Source: Achromobacter piechaudii NBRC 102461
GTDB lineage: Bacteria > Pseudomonadota > Gammaproteobacteria > Burkholderiales > Burkholderiaceae_B
Length of the DNA stretch: 64,000 bases
NCBI RefSeq assembly: GCF_001571245.1
Contig: NZ_BCTK01000014.1
Coordinates: 124,001 to 188,000, forward strand
Direction of reading: 5' to 3'
Shown here one piece after another: positions 17,540-25,830 of this stretch (position 1 is its first letter; each line of letters begins with the position of its first letter). The translations under genes were made by a program, and so were the position numbers. The notes under the pieces are model-generated. The model did no database searches, was not told the origin of the DNA, and saw only the letters and a program-made list of their open reading frames with translations.

Positions 17540-18433
17540 TCAGCGGTTCAGCGCCATGGAGAAGACGAGCTTGTCGATGTCGACTTGCCCCGTGAACACG
17601 GATTCGGCCGGGCCGGTCATGCGCAGTTGGTCGCCGTTCCAGGCGACGGTGAGCACGCCGCCACGGGTTTGCACGCGCACGGGCGATTCCAGCAAGCCGC
17701 GGCGGATGCCGGCAGCGACGGCGGCGCAGGCGCCCGTGCCGCAGGCCAGCGTTTCGCCCGCGCCGCGTTCGAAGACGCGCAGGCGGACGTTGTGGCGATC
17801 CATGACTTGCAGGAAGCCGGCGTTGACGCGGCGGGCGAAGCGCGGATGGGTTTCGATCAGCGGGCCCTGGATGGCGACGGGCGCGGTGTCGACGTTGTCC
17901 ACGACCTGGACCGCATGCGGATTGGAGATGGCCACGGCGGACAGCCAGACCTTGGCGGGCACGCCGTCGGGGGCGTCCAGGTCAAGTTCCCAGAGGGTGT
18001 CTTCGCCTTCGCGCATCGAGGCCAGGCCGGCGGTGTCGAAGGGCAGGGCTTCGGGTTCGAAACGGGTGCTGCCCATATCGACCGTGACTTGTTCGTCGTC
18101 GCCTTCGTCCAGCACCAGGATGCCGGTGGCGATTTGCGCGCGCAGCGGGTTGCGGTCGGACAGCCCTTGTTCATGCACGAAGCGCACGAAACAGCGCGCG
18201 CCGTTGCCGCAGTGTTCGACTTCGCTGCCGTCGGAATTGAAAATGCGATAGCGGAAATCGGCGTCGGCGACGGTGGGGCGCTCAACCACGAGGATCTGGT
18301 CGGCGCCGATGCCGAAGTGCCGATCGCCCAGGGCGCGCGCGCGCTCGGGCGTCATTTCGATGGTCTGGCGGACCCCGTCGAGCACGACGAAATCGTTGCC
18401 CGCGCCATGCATTTTGGTGAAGTTCCAGTTCAT
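17540..18433 (-). CDS. dapF: diaminopimelate epimerase
   Basis: The enzyme (297 residues) interconverts LL- and meso-diaminopimelate for lysine and peptidoglycan. [20 protein letters not shown] opens the protein, and the two catalytic cysteines lie in [12 protein letters not shown] and [13 protein letters not shown]. The ATG at 18433 is preferred because relatives start about seven residues before MHGAGNDF; an upstream ATG at 18451 adds six residues. It leads the dapF-DUF484-xerC block. Confidence 0.96.
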   Translation of the reverse strand: MNWNFTKMHGAGNDFVVLDGVRQTIEMTPERARALGDRHFGIGADQILVVERPTVADADFRYRIFNSDGSEVEHCGNGARCFVRFVHEQGLSDRNPLRAQIATGILVLDEGDDEQVTVDMGSTRFEPEALPFDTAGLASMREGEDTLWELDLDAPDGVPAKVWLSAVAISNPHAVQVVDNVDTAPVAIQGPLIETHPRFARRVNAGFLQVMDRHNVRLRVFERGAGETLACGTGACAAVAAGIRRGLLESPVRVQTRGGVLTVAWNGDQLRMTGPAESVFTGQVDIDKLVFSMALNR

Positions 18434-18478
18434 CGCTGGATTATCGCCCATTATTCGGGCGTGGACAGCCGGGCCGGA

Positions 18479-19369
18479 TCAATAGAGCTTGGCTTCGCCG
18501 GGCGGGCGTGTCTTGAAGCGGCGGTGCACCCAGTAGTACTGGCTGGGGCAGCGGCGCACCCAGGATTCCAGCTCGCGGTTCAAGCGGGCGGTGGCGTCTT
18601 CCAACGATGCGTCGCCGGGAAAATCTTCGAGCGGCGGCATCACGTCCACATGGTAGCGGCCTGTCTCGGGATTCCAGAATCCGACGATGGGCACTACCGC
18701 CGCATTCCATTTCTGCGCCAGCTGGGCCGTGGCCAGCAACGTGGCGGCCTCTACGCCGAAGAAGGGCACGAAGACCGAGCCTTGGCGGCCGAAGTCCATG
18801 TCGGGCAGGTAATAGACCGGCCGGGGCGCGCGCAGGTGACGGATCAGGTCACGCACGCCATCCTTGCGGCTGACCAGGAAAACTTCGTTGAAGCGCGCCC
18901 GCCCGGCGGCCACGACCGCATCGATGTGCGGATCGCTTTGCGGCGTGTACATGGTGGCGGCGCTGGGCACTTCCATGGTCAGGCGCGTCGCGGCCGCGTC
19001 CAGCGCGATGAAGTGCGGCGCCAGCAAGATCACGGAGCGGCCCTGGGCGGTCAGCTCGTTGATGCGTTCCGCGCCGCTTTGCGTGACCATGTCCTTGATG
19101 GCCTCGGGCGTGCCGTACCAGAGCACGCCGCGATCGACGATGGATTGGGCCAGCGCGCGGAAATGCTGCGCCAGCCATTGTTCGCGCACGGATTCGGGCT
19201 GGTCGGGAAAACAGAGTTCAAGATTGCGTCGCACGATGCGCGCCCGCGATTTCGCCAGCCGGGGCGCCAGCCAGCCCAGCACGGCACCAATGCGCAAGCG
19301 CGTTGACGGCTTGATGCGGCCGAACCATTTCAACAGGGAAACCAGCGTGCGCGTCTTTGAATCTGTCAT
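18479..19369 (-). CDS. lipid A late acyltransferase, LpxL/HtrB family
   Basis: The protein (296 residues) belongs to the lipid A secondary acyltransferase family at the inner membrane. HFIALD fits the HX4D/E catalytic motif and RRNLELCFPD the early conserved block. DMDFGRQGSVFVPFFGVEAAT and RRCPSQYYWVHRRFKTRP complete the fold. A second paralogue lies immediately upstream on the same strand, with a 33-bp gap. Which paralogue adds which chain cannot be told; Bordetella has two comparable enzymes. Confidence 0.9.
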   Translation of the reverse strand: MTDSKTRTLVSLLKWFGRIKPSTRLRIGAVLGWLAPRLAKSRARIVRRNLELCFPDQPESVREQWLAQHFRALAQSIVDRGVLWYGTPEAIKDMVTQSGAERINELTAQGRSVILLAPHFIALDAAATRLTMEVPSAATMYTPQSDPHIDAVVAAGRARFNEVFLVSRKDGVRDLIRHLRAPRPVYYLPDMDFGRQGSVFVPFFGVEAATLLATAQLAQKWNAAVVPIVGFWNPETGRYHVDVMPPLEDFPGDASLEDATARLNRELESWVRRCPSQYYWVHRRFKTRPPGEAKLY

Positions 19370-19402
19370 CGTGTCGGGGAGTGACCGGGCGGCGAAAAGG
19401 TG

Positions 19403-20269
19403 TCAGCGAGCGGACGCAGCGGCGTCGGCATCGGGGGCGGGGGGCGCGCCGCGCGGGGTCTTGTAGCGGTTGTAGCTCCACAGGTATTGCTGCGGGCAGC
19501 GGCGGATCAGCGTTTCCATCGCGGCGTTGATCAGCGCGGCCTGCGCGGTGGGATCGGCCGGCAGCGGTTCGGGCACGCGCACGTAATGAATGCGCCAGCC
19601 CTTGCCCCGTGGCAGGCGCTCGCCCGCCGTCAGGATGATGGGCACGTTCGTTTGCGTGGCCAGCTTGCTGGGCAGCGTCATGGTGTAGGCCAGCCGCCCG
19701 AAGAACGGGGCCCACACGCCGTCGCCCACGCTGGGAGCCTGGTCGGGCAGCATGCCCACCGACTCGCCGCGCCGCAGCGCGCGCACGAATTCCCGCACCC
19801 CCTGCATGGTGGCCGGCACGGCGTTGACGGCGGAACTGTTGCGCGCCGTCTCCAGCAAGGGCGCCAGGATGTCTTTGCGCGGGGGACGGAACATCACCGT
19901 CATGGGCATCTGGCGCGCCAGGTAGCGCGCGGTGATCTCGAAGCAGCCCAGGTGCGGGGTCAGGAACAGGATGCCGCGTCCTTCCGCGCGCGCCGTGTCG
20001 ACCACGTCGTTGTCGTCGGACACGACTTGCGCCAGGCTTTGCTCGTTCCTGAACCAGACGCGGGGGTTCTCAAGAATCATCGCGCCGGTCTCCGCCGCAG
20101 CGCGGCGCGCGAACGCGGCGCCGGGGTAGCCGGCCTGGGCAGCGTTGGCCTGAAGACGGCGCCGATACTTGCCGGGCCAGGCGTACACGGCAAGCCCCGC
20201 CGCGCGGCCCAGGGCGTGCGCAATGGGTAGCGGCAAGGCAGCGAAGAGTCGGAACAGGGCGAGCAGCAT
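19403..20269 (-). CDS. lipid A late acyltransferase, LpxL/HtrB family (second copy)
   Basis: The 288-residue paralogue of its neighbour has HLGCFE as the HX4E catalytic motif, LPDQAPSVGDGVWAPFFGR and RRCPQQYLWSYNRYKTPRG. The N-terminus is hydrophobic (LLALFRLFAALPLPIAHALG) and should anchor it to the inner membrane. It is the first gene of the two-gene block, divergent from metK. The Ala/Pro-rich C-terminus is not conserved in the family. Confidence 0.9.
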   Translation of the reverse strand: MLLALFRLFAALPLPIAHALGRAAGLAVYAWPGKYRRRLQANAAQAGYPGAAFARRAAAETGAMILENPRVWFRNEQSLAQVVSDDNDVVDTARAEGRGILFLTPHLGCFEITARYLARQMPMTVMFRPPRKDILAPLLETARNSSAVNAVPATMQGVREFVRALRRGESVGMLPDQAPSVGDGVWAPFFGRLAYTMTLPSKLATQTNVPIILTAGERLPRGKGWRIHYVRVPEPLPADPTAQAALINAAMETLIRRCPQQYLWSYNRYKTPRGAPPAPDADAAASAR

Positions 20270-20543
20270 TCAGCAAATAGGTAAGGACGGGCAGGGTTAT
20301 GCCGGTAATCGGGAATATGTATACACCCCCGCCGCGAGCATAAGAACGGCATTTTCGCTTAAAATCCGCTCAGTCGCCGAGTTAACCGACAACTTGCGGG
20401 GCGACGGCAGGGGCACAGCGCATTGCGCCGCCTTTGCCAAATCCGCTAAAGCGTCGCGCCCAGATCGCGCATTCATGCAGTCCGGGGTGCAACGCGCCTC
20501 GTGAACCTCTGCGCCGGCAAGGCCGGACACCAAGGACGCATCT

Positions 20544-21707
20544 GTGGCCAATAACGACTTTCTCTTCACTTCCGAATCCGTTTCTGAAGGGCATCCCGAC
20601 AAGGTTGCCGACCAGATTTCCGATTCGATCCTCGACGCCATTTTCACGCAGGACCCCAACGCGCGCGTTGCAGCCGAAACGCTGTGCAACACGGGCCTGG
20701 TCGTGCTGGCCGGTGAAATCACCACCACCGCCAACGTCGATTACATCCAGGTTGCGCGCGACACCATCCGCCGCATCGGATACGACAACACCGAATACGG
20801 TATCGACTACAAGGGTTGCGCCGTGCTGGTTGCTTACGACAAGCAATCGCCCGACATCGCCCAAGGCGTCGACCGCAGCTCGGAAGACTATCTGAACCAG
20901 GGCGCGGGCGACCAAGGCCTGATGTTCGGCTATGCCTGCGACGAAACGCCCGACCTGATGCCCGCCCCGATCTGGTACGCGCACCGCCTGGTGCAGCGCC
21001 AGAGCGAACTGCGCAAGGATGGCCGCCTGCCGTGGCTGCGTCCGGATGCCAAGTCCCAGGTGACGTTCCGCTACATCGACGGCCGCCCGGCTGAAGTCGA
21101 TACCGTCGTGCTGTCGACCCAGCACGCGCCGGAAGTCACGCAGGAAACCATCCGTGAAGCGGTGATTGAAGACATCATCAAGCCCAGCTTCCCGGAAGGC
21201 CTGATCACCCCGCAAACGAAGTTCCTGGTCAACCCGACCGGCCGCTTCGTCATCGGCGGCCCGCAAGGCGATTGCGGCCTGACCGGCCGTAAGATCATCG
21301 TCGACACCTACGGCGGCGCATGCCCGCACGGTGGCGGCGCGTTCTCGGGCAAGGATCCGTCCAAGGTTGACCGTTCGGCCGCCTACGCCGCGCGCTACGT
21401 GGCCAAGAACATCGTGGCCGCCGGTTTGGCGCGCCAGTGCCAGGTGCAGGTCAGCTACGCCATCGGCGTGGCCGAACCCATCAACATCACCGTCTACACC
21501 GAAGGCACGGGCGTCATCCCCGACGACCAGATCGCCAAGCTGGTGCGCGAACATTTCGATCTGCGCCCCAAGGGCATCGTCAACATGCTCGACCTGCTGC
21601 GCCCGATCTACGCGAAGACCGCCGCCTATGGCCACTTCGGCCGTTCCGAGCCGGAATTCTCGTGGGAAGCGACCGACAAGGTCCAGGAACTGAAGAAGGC
21701 GCTGTAA
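20544..21707 (+). CDS. metK: S-adenosylmethionine synthetase
   Basis: The enzyme (387 residues) makes SAM from methionine and [23 protein letters not shown] (residue about 12), [12 protein letters not shown] near 118 and [19 protein letters not shown] near 265 are the three conserved blocks. It starts at GTG 20544, with AAGGA about nine bases upstream. It is monocistronic, closed by a strong terminator. The 274-bp upstream gap, shared with a divergent acyltransferase gene, has an AT-rich patch at 20350-20372 that may be the promoter. I could not identify a SAM riboswitch there. Confidence 0.97.
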   Translation: MANNDFLFTSESVSEGHPDKVADQISDSILDAIFTQDPNARVAAETLCNTGLVVLAGEITTTANVDYIQVARDTIRRIGYDNTEYGIDYKGCAVLVAYDKQSPDIAQGVDRSSEDYLNQGAGDQGLMFGYACDETPDLMPAPIWYAHRLVQRQSELRKDGRLPWLRPDAKSQVTFRYIDGRPAEVDTVVLSTQHAPEVTQETIREAVIEDIIKPSFPEGLITPQTKFLVNPTGRFVIGGPQGDCGLTGRKIIVDTYGGACPHGGGAFSGKDPSKVDRSAAYAARYVAKNIVAAGLARQCQVQVSYAIGVAEPINITVYTEGTGVIPDDQIAKLVREHFDLRPKGIVNMLDLLRPIYAKTAAYGHFGRSEPEFSWEATDKVQELKKAL

Positions 21708-21722
21708 AGCGGCTCTTTCATG

Positions 21723-21762
21723 AAAAATGCCCCTGCCAGCAATTGGCAGGGGCATTTTTTTT
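21723..21762 (+). terminator. Rho-independent terminator after metK
   Basis: A perfect 16-bp stem (AAAAATGCCCCTGCCA with its complement) around a five-base loop is followed by a run of eight T. It lies 15 bp after the metK stop. On the minus strand it could also act downstream of the amidase. Confidence 0.95.
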
Positions 21763-21801
21763 GACGCGGCCGAGCACGTTGGTTCGGCGCAGCGCTGCGT
21801 T

Positions 21802-23232
21802 CTACAGGCCCCAGGCCGACAGATCGGGCCTCAGCGGCGTGGGCGCCAGCACGGGCGCAAGCGCCGCCGCGCAGTCCAGCATGGCGGCGTCGCCGCCTGC
21901 GGGGGAGAGCAGTTGCACGGCCATGGGCATGCCTTCCGGGTCCAGGCCAGCGGGCAACGCGATGGCGGCCGCGCCCAGGAAGTTGGCCGGGCGCAGCAGC
22001 TTGCCCAGGCCCACATGGCGCACGTCTTGCGCGTCCAGCGCTTGCGCCGCCTGGTCGCATGCCGGCATCAGCAGCGCGTCCAACCCCTGCATTGCCGCGG
22101 CGAAGGCCGCCATGTCGGCCTGGCGGCGGACCAGCGCCGCTTCGTAGTCGGCTTGCGCGATGCGGCCACCCGCCGCGATGCGCGCGCGCACCACTTCCCA
22201 TAAGGGTGCGGCGGGGTTTTCGGCCAGCGCGCCGTAATAGCGATAGGCCTCGTAGGCCAGCACCACGGAGTTGTCATCGGCCATGCGCTCGAACGAGAGC
22301 GACGCGGGCGGGTGCCAGGCGGTGGGGGTCAAGCCGGCCTGCGCCAGATGCTCCTGCGCCTGGTGCCAACTGACCAGACCGGCATCGGACAGCTGCGCGG
22401 GCCACGCCTGCGGGGCCAGCACGGCAACGGCGGCGGCGCGGCGCGGGGCGGGATGGCGCAGCGCGGTGACGCAGGAAGCGGGCAAGGCCAGTGTGGCCGC
22501 ATCGTCCACGTCCGGACCGGCCAGCAACTGCGTCAGCAGCCGGGCGTCGGCCACGTTGCGGGAAAGCGGGCCCAGCACGTCCAGCGTGTCCGACAGCGGC
22601 AGGCAGCCTGCGCGGCTGATGAGGCCCGAGGACGGCTTGTAGCCCACCACGCCGTTCAGCGCGGCCGGCGCGCGCACCGAGCCGCCCGTGTCCCCGCCCA
22701 GCGCAATCGCGGTCAGCCCTGCCGCCATTGCCACGCCCGCGCCGCTGGACGAACCGCCCGGCGCGCGCGCGACCTTCGCATCCCAGGGGTTGCGCGCCGT
22801 GCCCTGCGTGGGGTTCTGTCCGGACAGTCCGAACGCGAATTCCGTCATGCGTGTTTTGCCCAGGATCACCATGCCCTGAGCCGCCAGCCTGCGCACCGCC
22901 GTCGCGGTCTCGGTGCTGATGACGCCGCGCCGGGTCTGCGAGCCACCGGTGGTGGCGATGCCCTGCCATTGAAGGCTGTCCTTCACCGCCACCGGCACGC
23001 CGTGCAGGGGGCCCAGCAGCATGCCCGCGTCCCGCAGGCGGTCGGCCGCGTCGGCCTGCGCCAGTGCGCGTTCAGCGGTGACTTCGCTGAAGGCGGCCAA
23101 GGGCGCGGCGCGTTCGATGCGGTCCAGGAAATGCGTCGTGACCTGGCGGGCGCTCAGTTCGCCGTCACGGATGGCGCGCGCAAGTTCGCGAGCGTCTCGA
23201 AAATGCAGGTCGGTGTGGTCTTGTGCGGGCAT
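21802..23232 (-). CDS. amidase (amidase-signature family)
   Basis: The protein (476 residues) has the Ser-cisSer-Lys machinery of the amidase-signature family: VAVKDS supplies the Lys, PGGSSSGAGVAMAAGL the cis-Ser and GGDTGGSVRAPAALNGVVG the nucleophile Ser. Sequence does not reveal the amide substrate. It resembles stand-alone catabolic amidases more than GatA, since no gatB or gatC is nearby. The ATG at 23232 was chosen over an upstream start at 23268. The MFS permease gene upstream may import its substrate, but a terminator hairpin lies between. Confidence 0.88.
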   Translation of the reverse strand: MPAQDHTDLHFRDARELARAIRDGELSARQVTTHFLDRIERAAPLAAFSEVTAERALAQADAADRLRDAGMLLGPLHGVPVAVKDSLQWQGIATTGGSQTRRGVISTETATAVRRLAAQGMVILGKTRMTEFAFGLSGQNPTQGTARNPWDAKVARAPGGSSSGAGVAMAAGLTAIALGGDTGGSVRAPAALNGVVGYKPSSGLISRAGCLPLSDTLDVLGPLSRNVADARLLTQLLAGPDVDDAATLALPASCVTALRHPAPRRAAAVAVLAPQAWPAQLSDAGLVSWHQAQEHLAQAGLTPTAWHPPASLSFERMADDNSVVLAYEAYRYYGALAENPAAPLWEVVRARIAAGGRIAQADYEAALVRRQADMAAFAAAMQGLDALLMPACDQAAQALDAQDVRHVGLGKLLRPANFLGAAAIALPAGLDPEGMPMAVQLLSPAGGDAAMLDCAAALAPVLAPTPLRPDLSAWGL

Positions 23233-23249
23233 GGGTCTCTTGAAAAAGG

Positions 23250-23285
23250 AAAAGCTTTCCGGCCCCAAGGGAACCGGAAAGCGTT
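23250..23285 (-). terminator. terminator-like hairpin between MFS permease and amidase
   Basis: GCTTTCCGG (23254-23262) and CCGGAAAGC (23274-23282) form a perfect 9-bp stem with an 11-base loop. On the minus strand it is followed by TTTTCCTTTTTC. It sits in the 72-bp gap after the permease stop and before the amidase start, so it could end or attenuate transcription into the amidase gene. Confidence 0.7.
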
Positions 23286-23304
23286 TGCTAGGCGTGCATC
23301 GCGC

Positions 23305-24624
23305 TTATTTCAGCGTCTGGCCACGCGTTTCGGGCATGCGGATGAAGGTGATCAAGGTGATCACGGCGCCCGCCAGCACGTAATAGAAGAACCAGCGTTC
23401 CATGCCTTTGCTTTGCAGCCACGTCAGCAGATAAGGGGTGGTTCCGCCCAGCAAGGCCACGACCAGGTTGTACGGGGTGCCGATACCGACGGCGCGCACG
23501 CTGGTGGGGAATTGCTCCGACATGATGGCCGGCGCAATCGCGGTGTACATGGCATACAGCACCAGGCCGAACAGCTCCACCGCCAGGATCGAACCGAAGG
23601 ACGGGCCCAGCGTGGTCATCAGCGGATAGAAGAACACCAGGTAGCCGGCTGCGAAGAAGATCAGCTGCGGCTTTCTGCCGATGCGGTCGGACAGGATGCC
23701 GAACAGCGGCTGCACCAGCATGAACACGATCAACGCCACGGTGTTGGCGGCGAATGCGGTCTTGGGATCGGCCCCGACCTGGCGGATGGCGTAGGTGGGC
23801 ACATAGGCCACGAAGATGTAGAACGCGAACGTGGTCAGCACCGAGAAGCCCACGATGCGCAGCACTTCACGCGGGTGGTCGCGCAGCAGGGTGCGCAGCG
23901 GCTGCTTTTCGACGCCAGCCTGCTTGGCGTGCGAGAACGCTTCGGTTTCCGGCACCGAACGGCGAATCCACATGCCCGCCAGGCCGCCCAGGGCGCCCAG
24001 TAGGAAGGGGATGCGCCAGCCCCACGCGGCCATGTCGGCCTTGGTCAGCGTGGTCGTCAGGATCCAGCCCACGGCCGAGGCGGCCAGGATGCCGACGGCG
24101 GCGCTGAAGAACACGAAGCTGGAATAGAAGCCGCGCTTTTCAGGCGGCGCCATTTCAGCCAGGAACGTCGTGGCCGAGGCATACTCTCCGCCCAGCGACA
24201 AACCTTGCAAGAGGCGCGCGGCGGTCAGCAGCAGCGGGGCGGCCAGGCCGATGGTGGCGTAGGTGGGGGTGATGGCGATGATCAGCGAGCCGCCGGCCAT
24301 CATCAGAATCGTCAGTCCCAGCGCGGCTTTGCGGCCGTAACGGTCGGAGAAGATGCCCAGCACCCAGCCGCCCACGGGACGCATGAAAAAGCCCACGGCG
24401 AAGATGCCGAAGGTAGCGAGCAGCGCGGTGGTTTCGTTGCCATCCGGAAAGAACTGGCCGGAAAAGAAGATGGCGAACGACGCATAGATGGTCCAATCGA
24501 ACCATTCGACCGCATTGCCTACACTACCGGCCAGAATGGTGCGGGACCGGGAAATGGGCGCTGCGCTGTCGGGCGCGGTGCTTGCCCCTTGCTTGCTGCG
24601 CAAGGTTGCGGATGGGCTGCTCAT
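23305..24624 (-). CDS. MFS transporter, metabolite:H+ symporter (MHS) type
   Basis: This 439-residue permease has 12 predicted helices. GNAVEWFDWTIYASFAIFFS at helix 1, FFMRPVGGWVLGIFSDRYGRKAAL between helices 2 and 3 and RLLQGLSLGGEYASATTFLAE are hallmarks of the MHS group, which takes up small organic acids, betaines or dicarboxylates with protons. The substrate is unknown. The gene is divergent from an Lrp-type regulator, which probably controls it; the shared 118-bp gap is AT-rich. Confidence 0.88.
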   Translation of the reverse strand: MSSPSATLRSKQGASTAPDSAAPISRSRTILAGSVGNAVEWFDWTIYASFAIFFSGQFFPDGNETTALLATFGIFAVGFFMRPVGGWVLGIFSDRYGRKAALGLTILMMAGGSLIIAITPTYATIGLAAPLLLTAARLLQGLSLGGEYASATTFLAEMAPPEKRGFYSSFVFFSAAVGILAASAVGWILTTTLTKADMAAWGWRIPFLLGALGGLAGMWIRRSVPETEAFSHAKQAGVEKQPLRTLLRDHPREVLRIVGFSVLTTFAFYIFVAYVPTYAIRQVGADPKTAFAANTVALIVFMLVQPLFGILSDRIGRKPQLIFFAAGYLVFFYPLMTTLGPSFGSILAVELFGLVLYAMYTAIAPAIMSEQFPTSVRAVGIGTPYNLVVALLGGTTPYLLTWLQSKGMERWFFYYVLAGAVITLITFIRMPETRGQTLK

Positions 24625-24742
24625 GACGTCCTCAAAATAAGAATTTATTTTTGGTCAAAAAGACCGTTTAATTTTGTGTTTTTATCAATGCGCGAACGTT
24701 AGATTAATGAATATAGTCACGTCAAGTAAGGGTAAGCCCCTA

Positions 24743-25711
24743 ATGCCAGCGCTCGATGACACCGATCTGGCCTGCCTGATCGCCTTGCAGGCAGACCCGC
24801 GCGCGTCCTGGCGCGAGCTGGGCGCGGCCACCGGCATTGCCGAGCGCACCGTGGCGCGCCGCATTCGCCGCCTGATGGACGCGGACGCGCTGCGCGTCAT
24901 TGCCGAACCGGACCCGCTGGTCATGGGCCAGGGCGTGGTGCTGCATGCATGGGTGCGCTGCCGATCGGGCCGCGTGCCCGAGGTGGCGGAACAGCTGGCG
25001 CGACTGGACATCAGCCAGCTGGTCGTGACGCTGGCCGGGACGGCCGACCTGATGGCCGAACTGACCCTGACCGATGCGGCCGACATGCCGGACGTCGTCA
25101 CGCGGGTGCTGCCGTCGATCGACGGCGTCGAACACGTGGAAGCGCGTCTGGTGCTGCGGCCCTTTCGTCGTGCCGGCCAGTGGCGCATCCAGGCGCAACC
25201 CGATGCCGTGGCCGACGCACCGCAAGCGCAACCGCCCGCCGCGCTGACGGAAGCCGAGTCGCGCATGGTGGCGCATCTGATGCGCGATGGGCGCGCCAGC
25301 CTGGCGGAACTGGCCGAGCAGGCCGGCGTCAGCGAGCCCACCGCGCAGCGCCTGCTTTCCCATCTGGTCGAGCGCCGGGCGCTGAGTTTCCGTGTCGAGG
25401 TCGAACCGGCGCTGGTGGGGTTTCCGGTCGAAGCGGTGATCTCTGTGCAGGTGCGGCCGCAAGCCGTGGACGCGATGGCCGCGCATCTGGCGCTGGACCC
25501 GCACACGCGCTGCCTGTTCGGCACCAGCGGGGCCTCGCAACTGTTCTGGCACGTGTTGTGCCGCGACAGCCTGCACCTGTGGGAAGTGACGACCCGCCGG
25601 CTGGGTGAACTGGACGGCGTGCTGAACAGTGAAGTCGGCGTGGTGATGCGCGCGCACAAGCGTTGCGGCATCGTGCGCGCGGGCACGCGTCTGGGGACGG
25701 ACGCGGGCTAG
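24743..25711 (+). CDS. Lrp/AsnC-type regulator with two complete modules
   Basis: The protein is 322 residues, about twice the usual length. Module one has LDDTDLACLIALQADPRASW and GIAERTVARRIRRL (helix-turn-helix) followed by a RAM ligand-binding domain. Module two starts near residue 170 with LTEAESRMVAHLMRDGRAS and GVSEPTAQRLLSHL, then another RAM-like domain. The ATG 24743 starts right at the first domain; an ATG at 24707 would add 12 residues. It probably senses an amino acid or related compound and controls the divergent MFS gene. Confidence 0.85.
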   Translation: MPALDDTDLACLIALQADPRASWRELGAATGIAERTVARRIRRLMDADALRVIAEPDPLVMGQGVVLHAWVRCRSGRVPEVAEQLARLDISQLVVTLAGTADLMAELTLTDAADMPDVVTRVLPSIDGVEHVEARLVLRPFRRAGQWRIQAQPDAVADAPQAQPPAALTEAESRMVAHLMRDGRASLAELAEQAGVSEPTAQRLLSHLVERRALSFRVEVEPALVGFPVEAVISVQVRPQAVDAMAAHLALDPHTRCLFGTSGASQLFWHVLCRDSLHLWEVTTRRLGELDGVLNSEVGVVMRAHKRCGIVRAGTRLGTDAG

Positions 25712-25830
25712 CGGGTGGCGATGTTGCGGACGCGTCGAGAGCGGCGCGGCGCTACGCGCGAACAGGCTGCGCGCCATCCTGATGCGTTTGCAACGCGCGA
25801 TCGTGCCCGCGCCGCGTCCTCTCCCGCCCG

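Noticed and set aside
17156-19306. 716-codon open frame on the plus strand
   Set aside because: It lies antisense to the 5' part of DUF484, dapF and an acyltransferase gene, all with clear motifs. Its sequence is the His/Gly/Val-rich product typical of antisense GC-rich DNA.
20270-20543. Possible SAM-sensing leader before metK
   Set aside because: Only a short GCTAAAGC string recalls known SAM motifs; the needed helices were not found.
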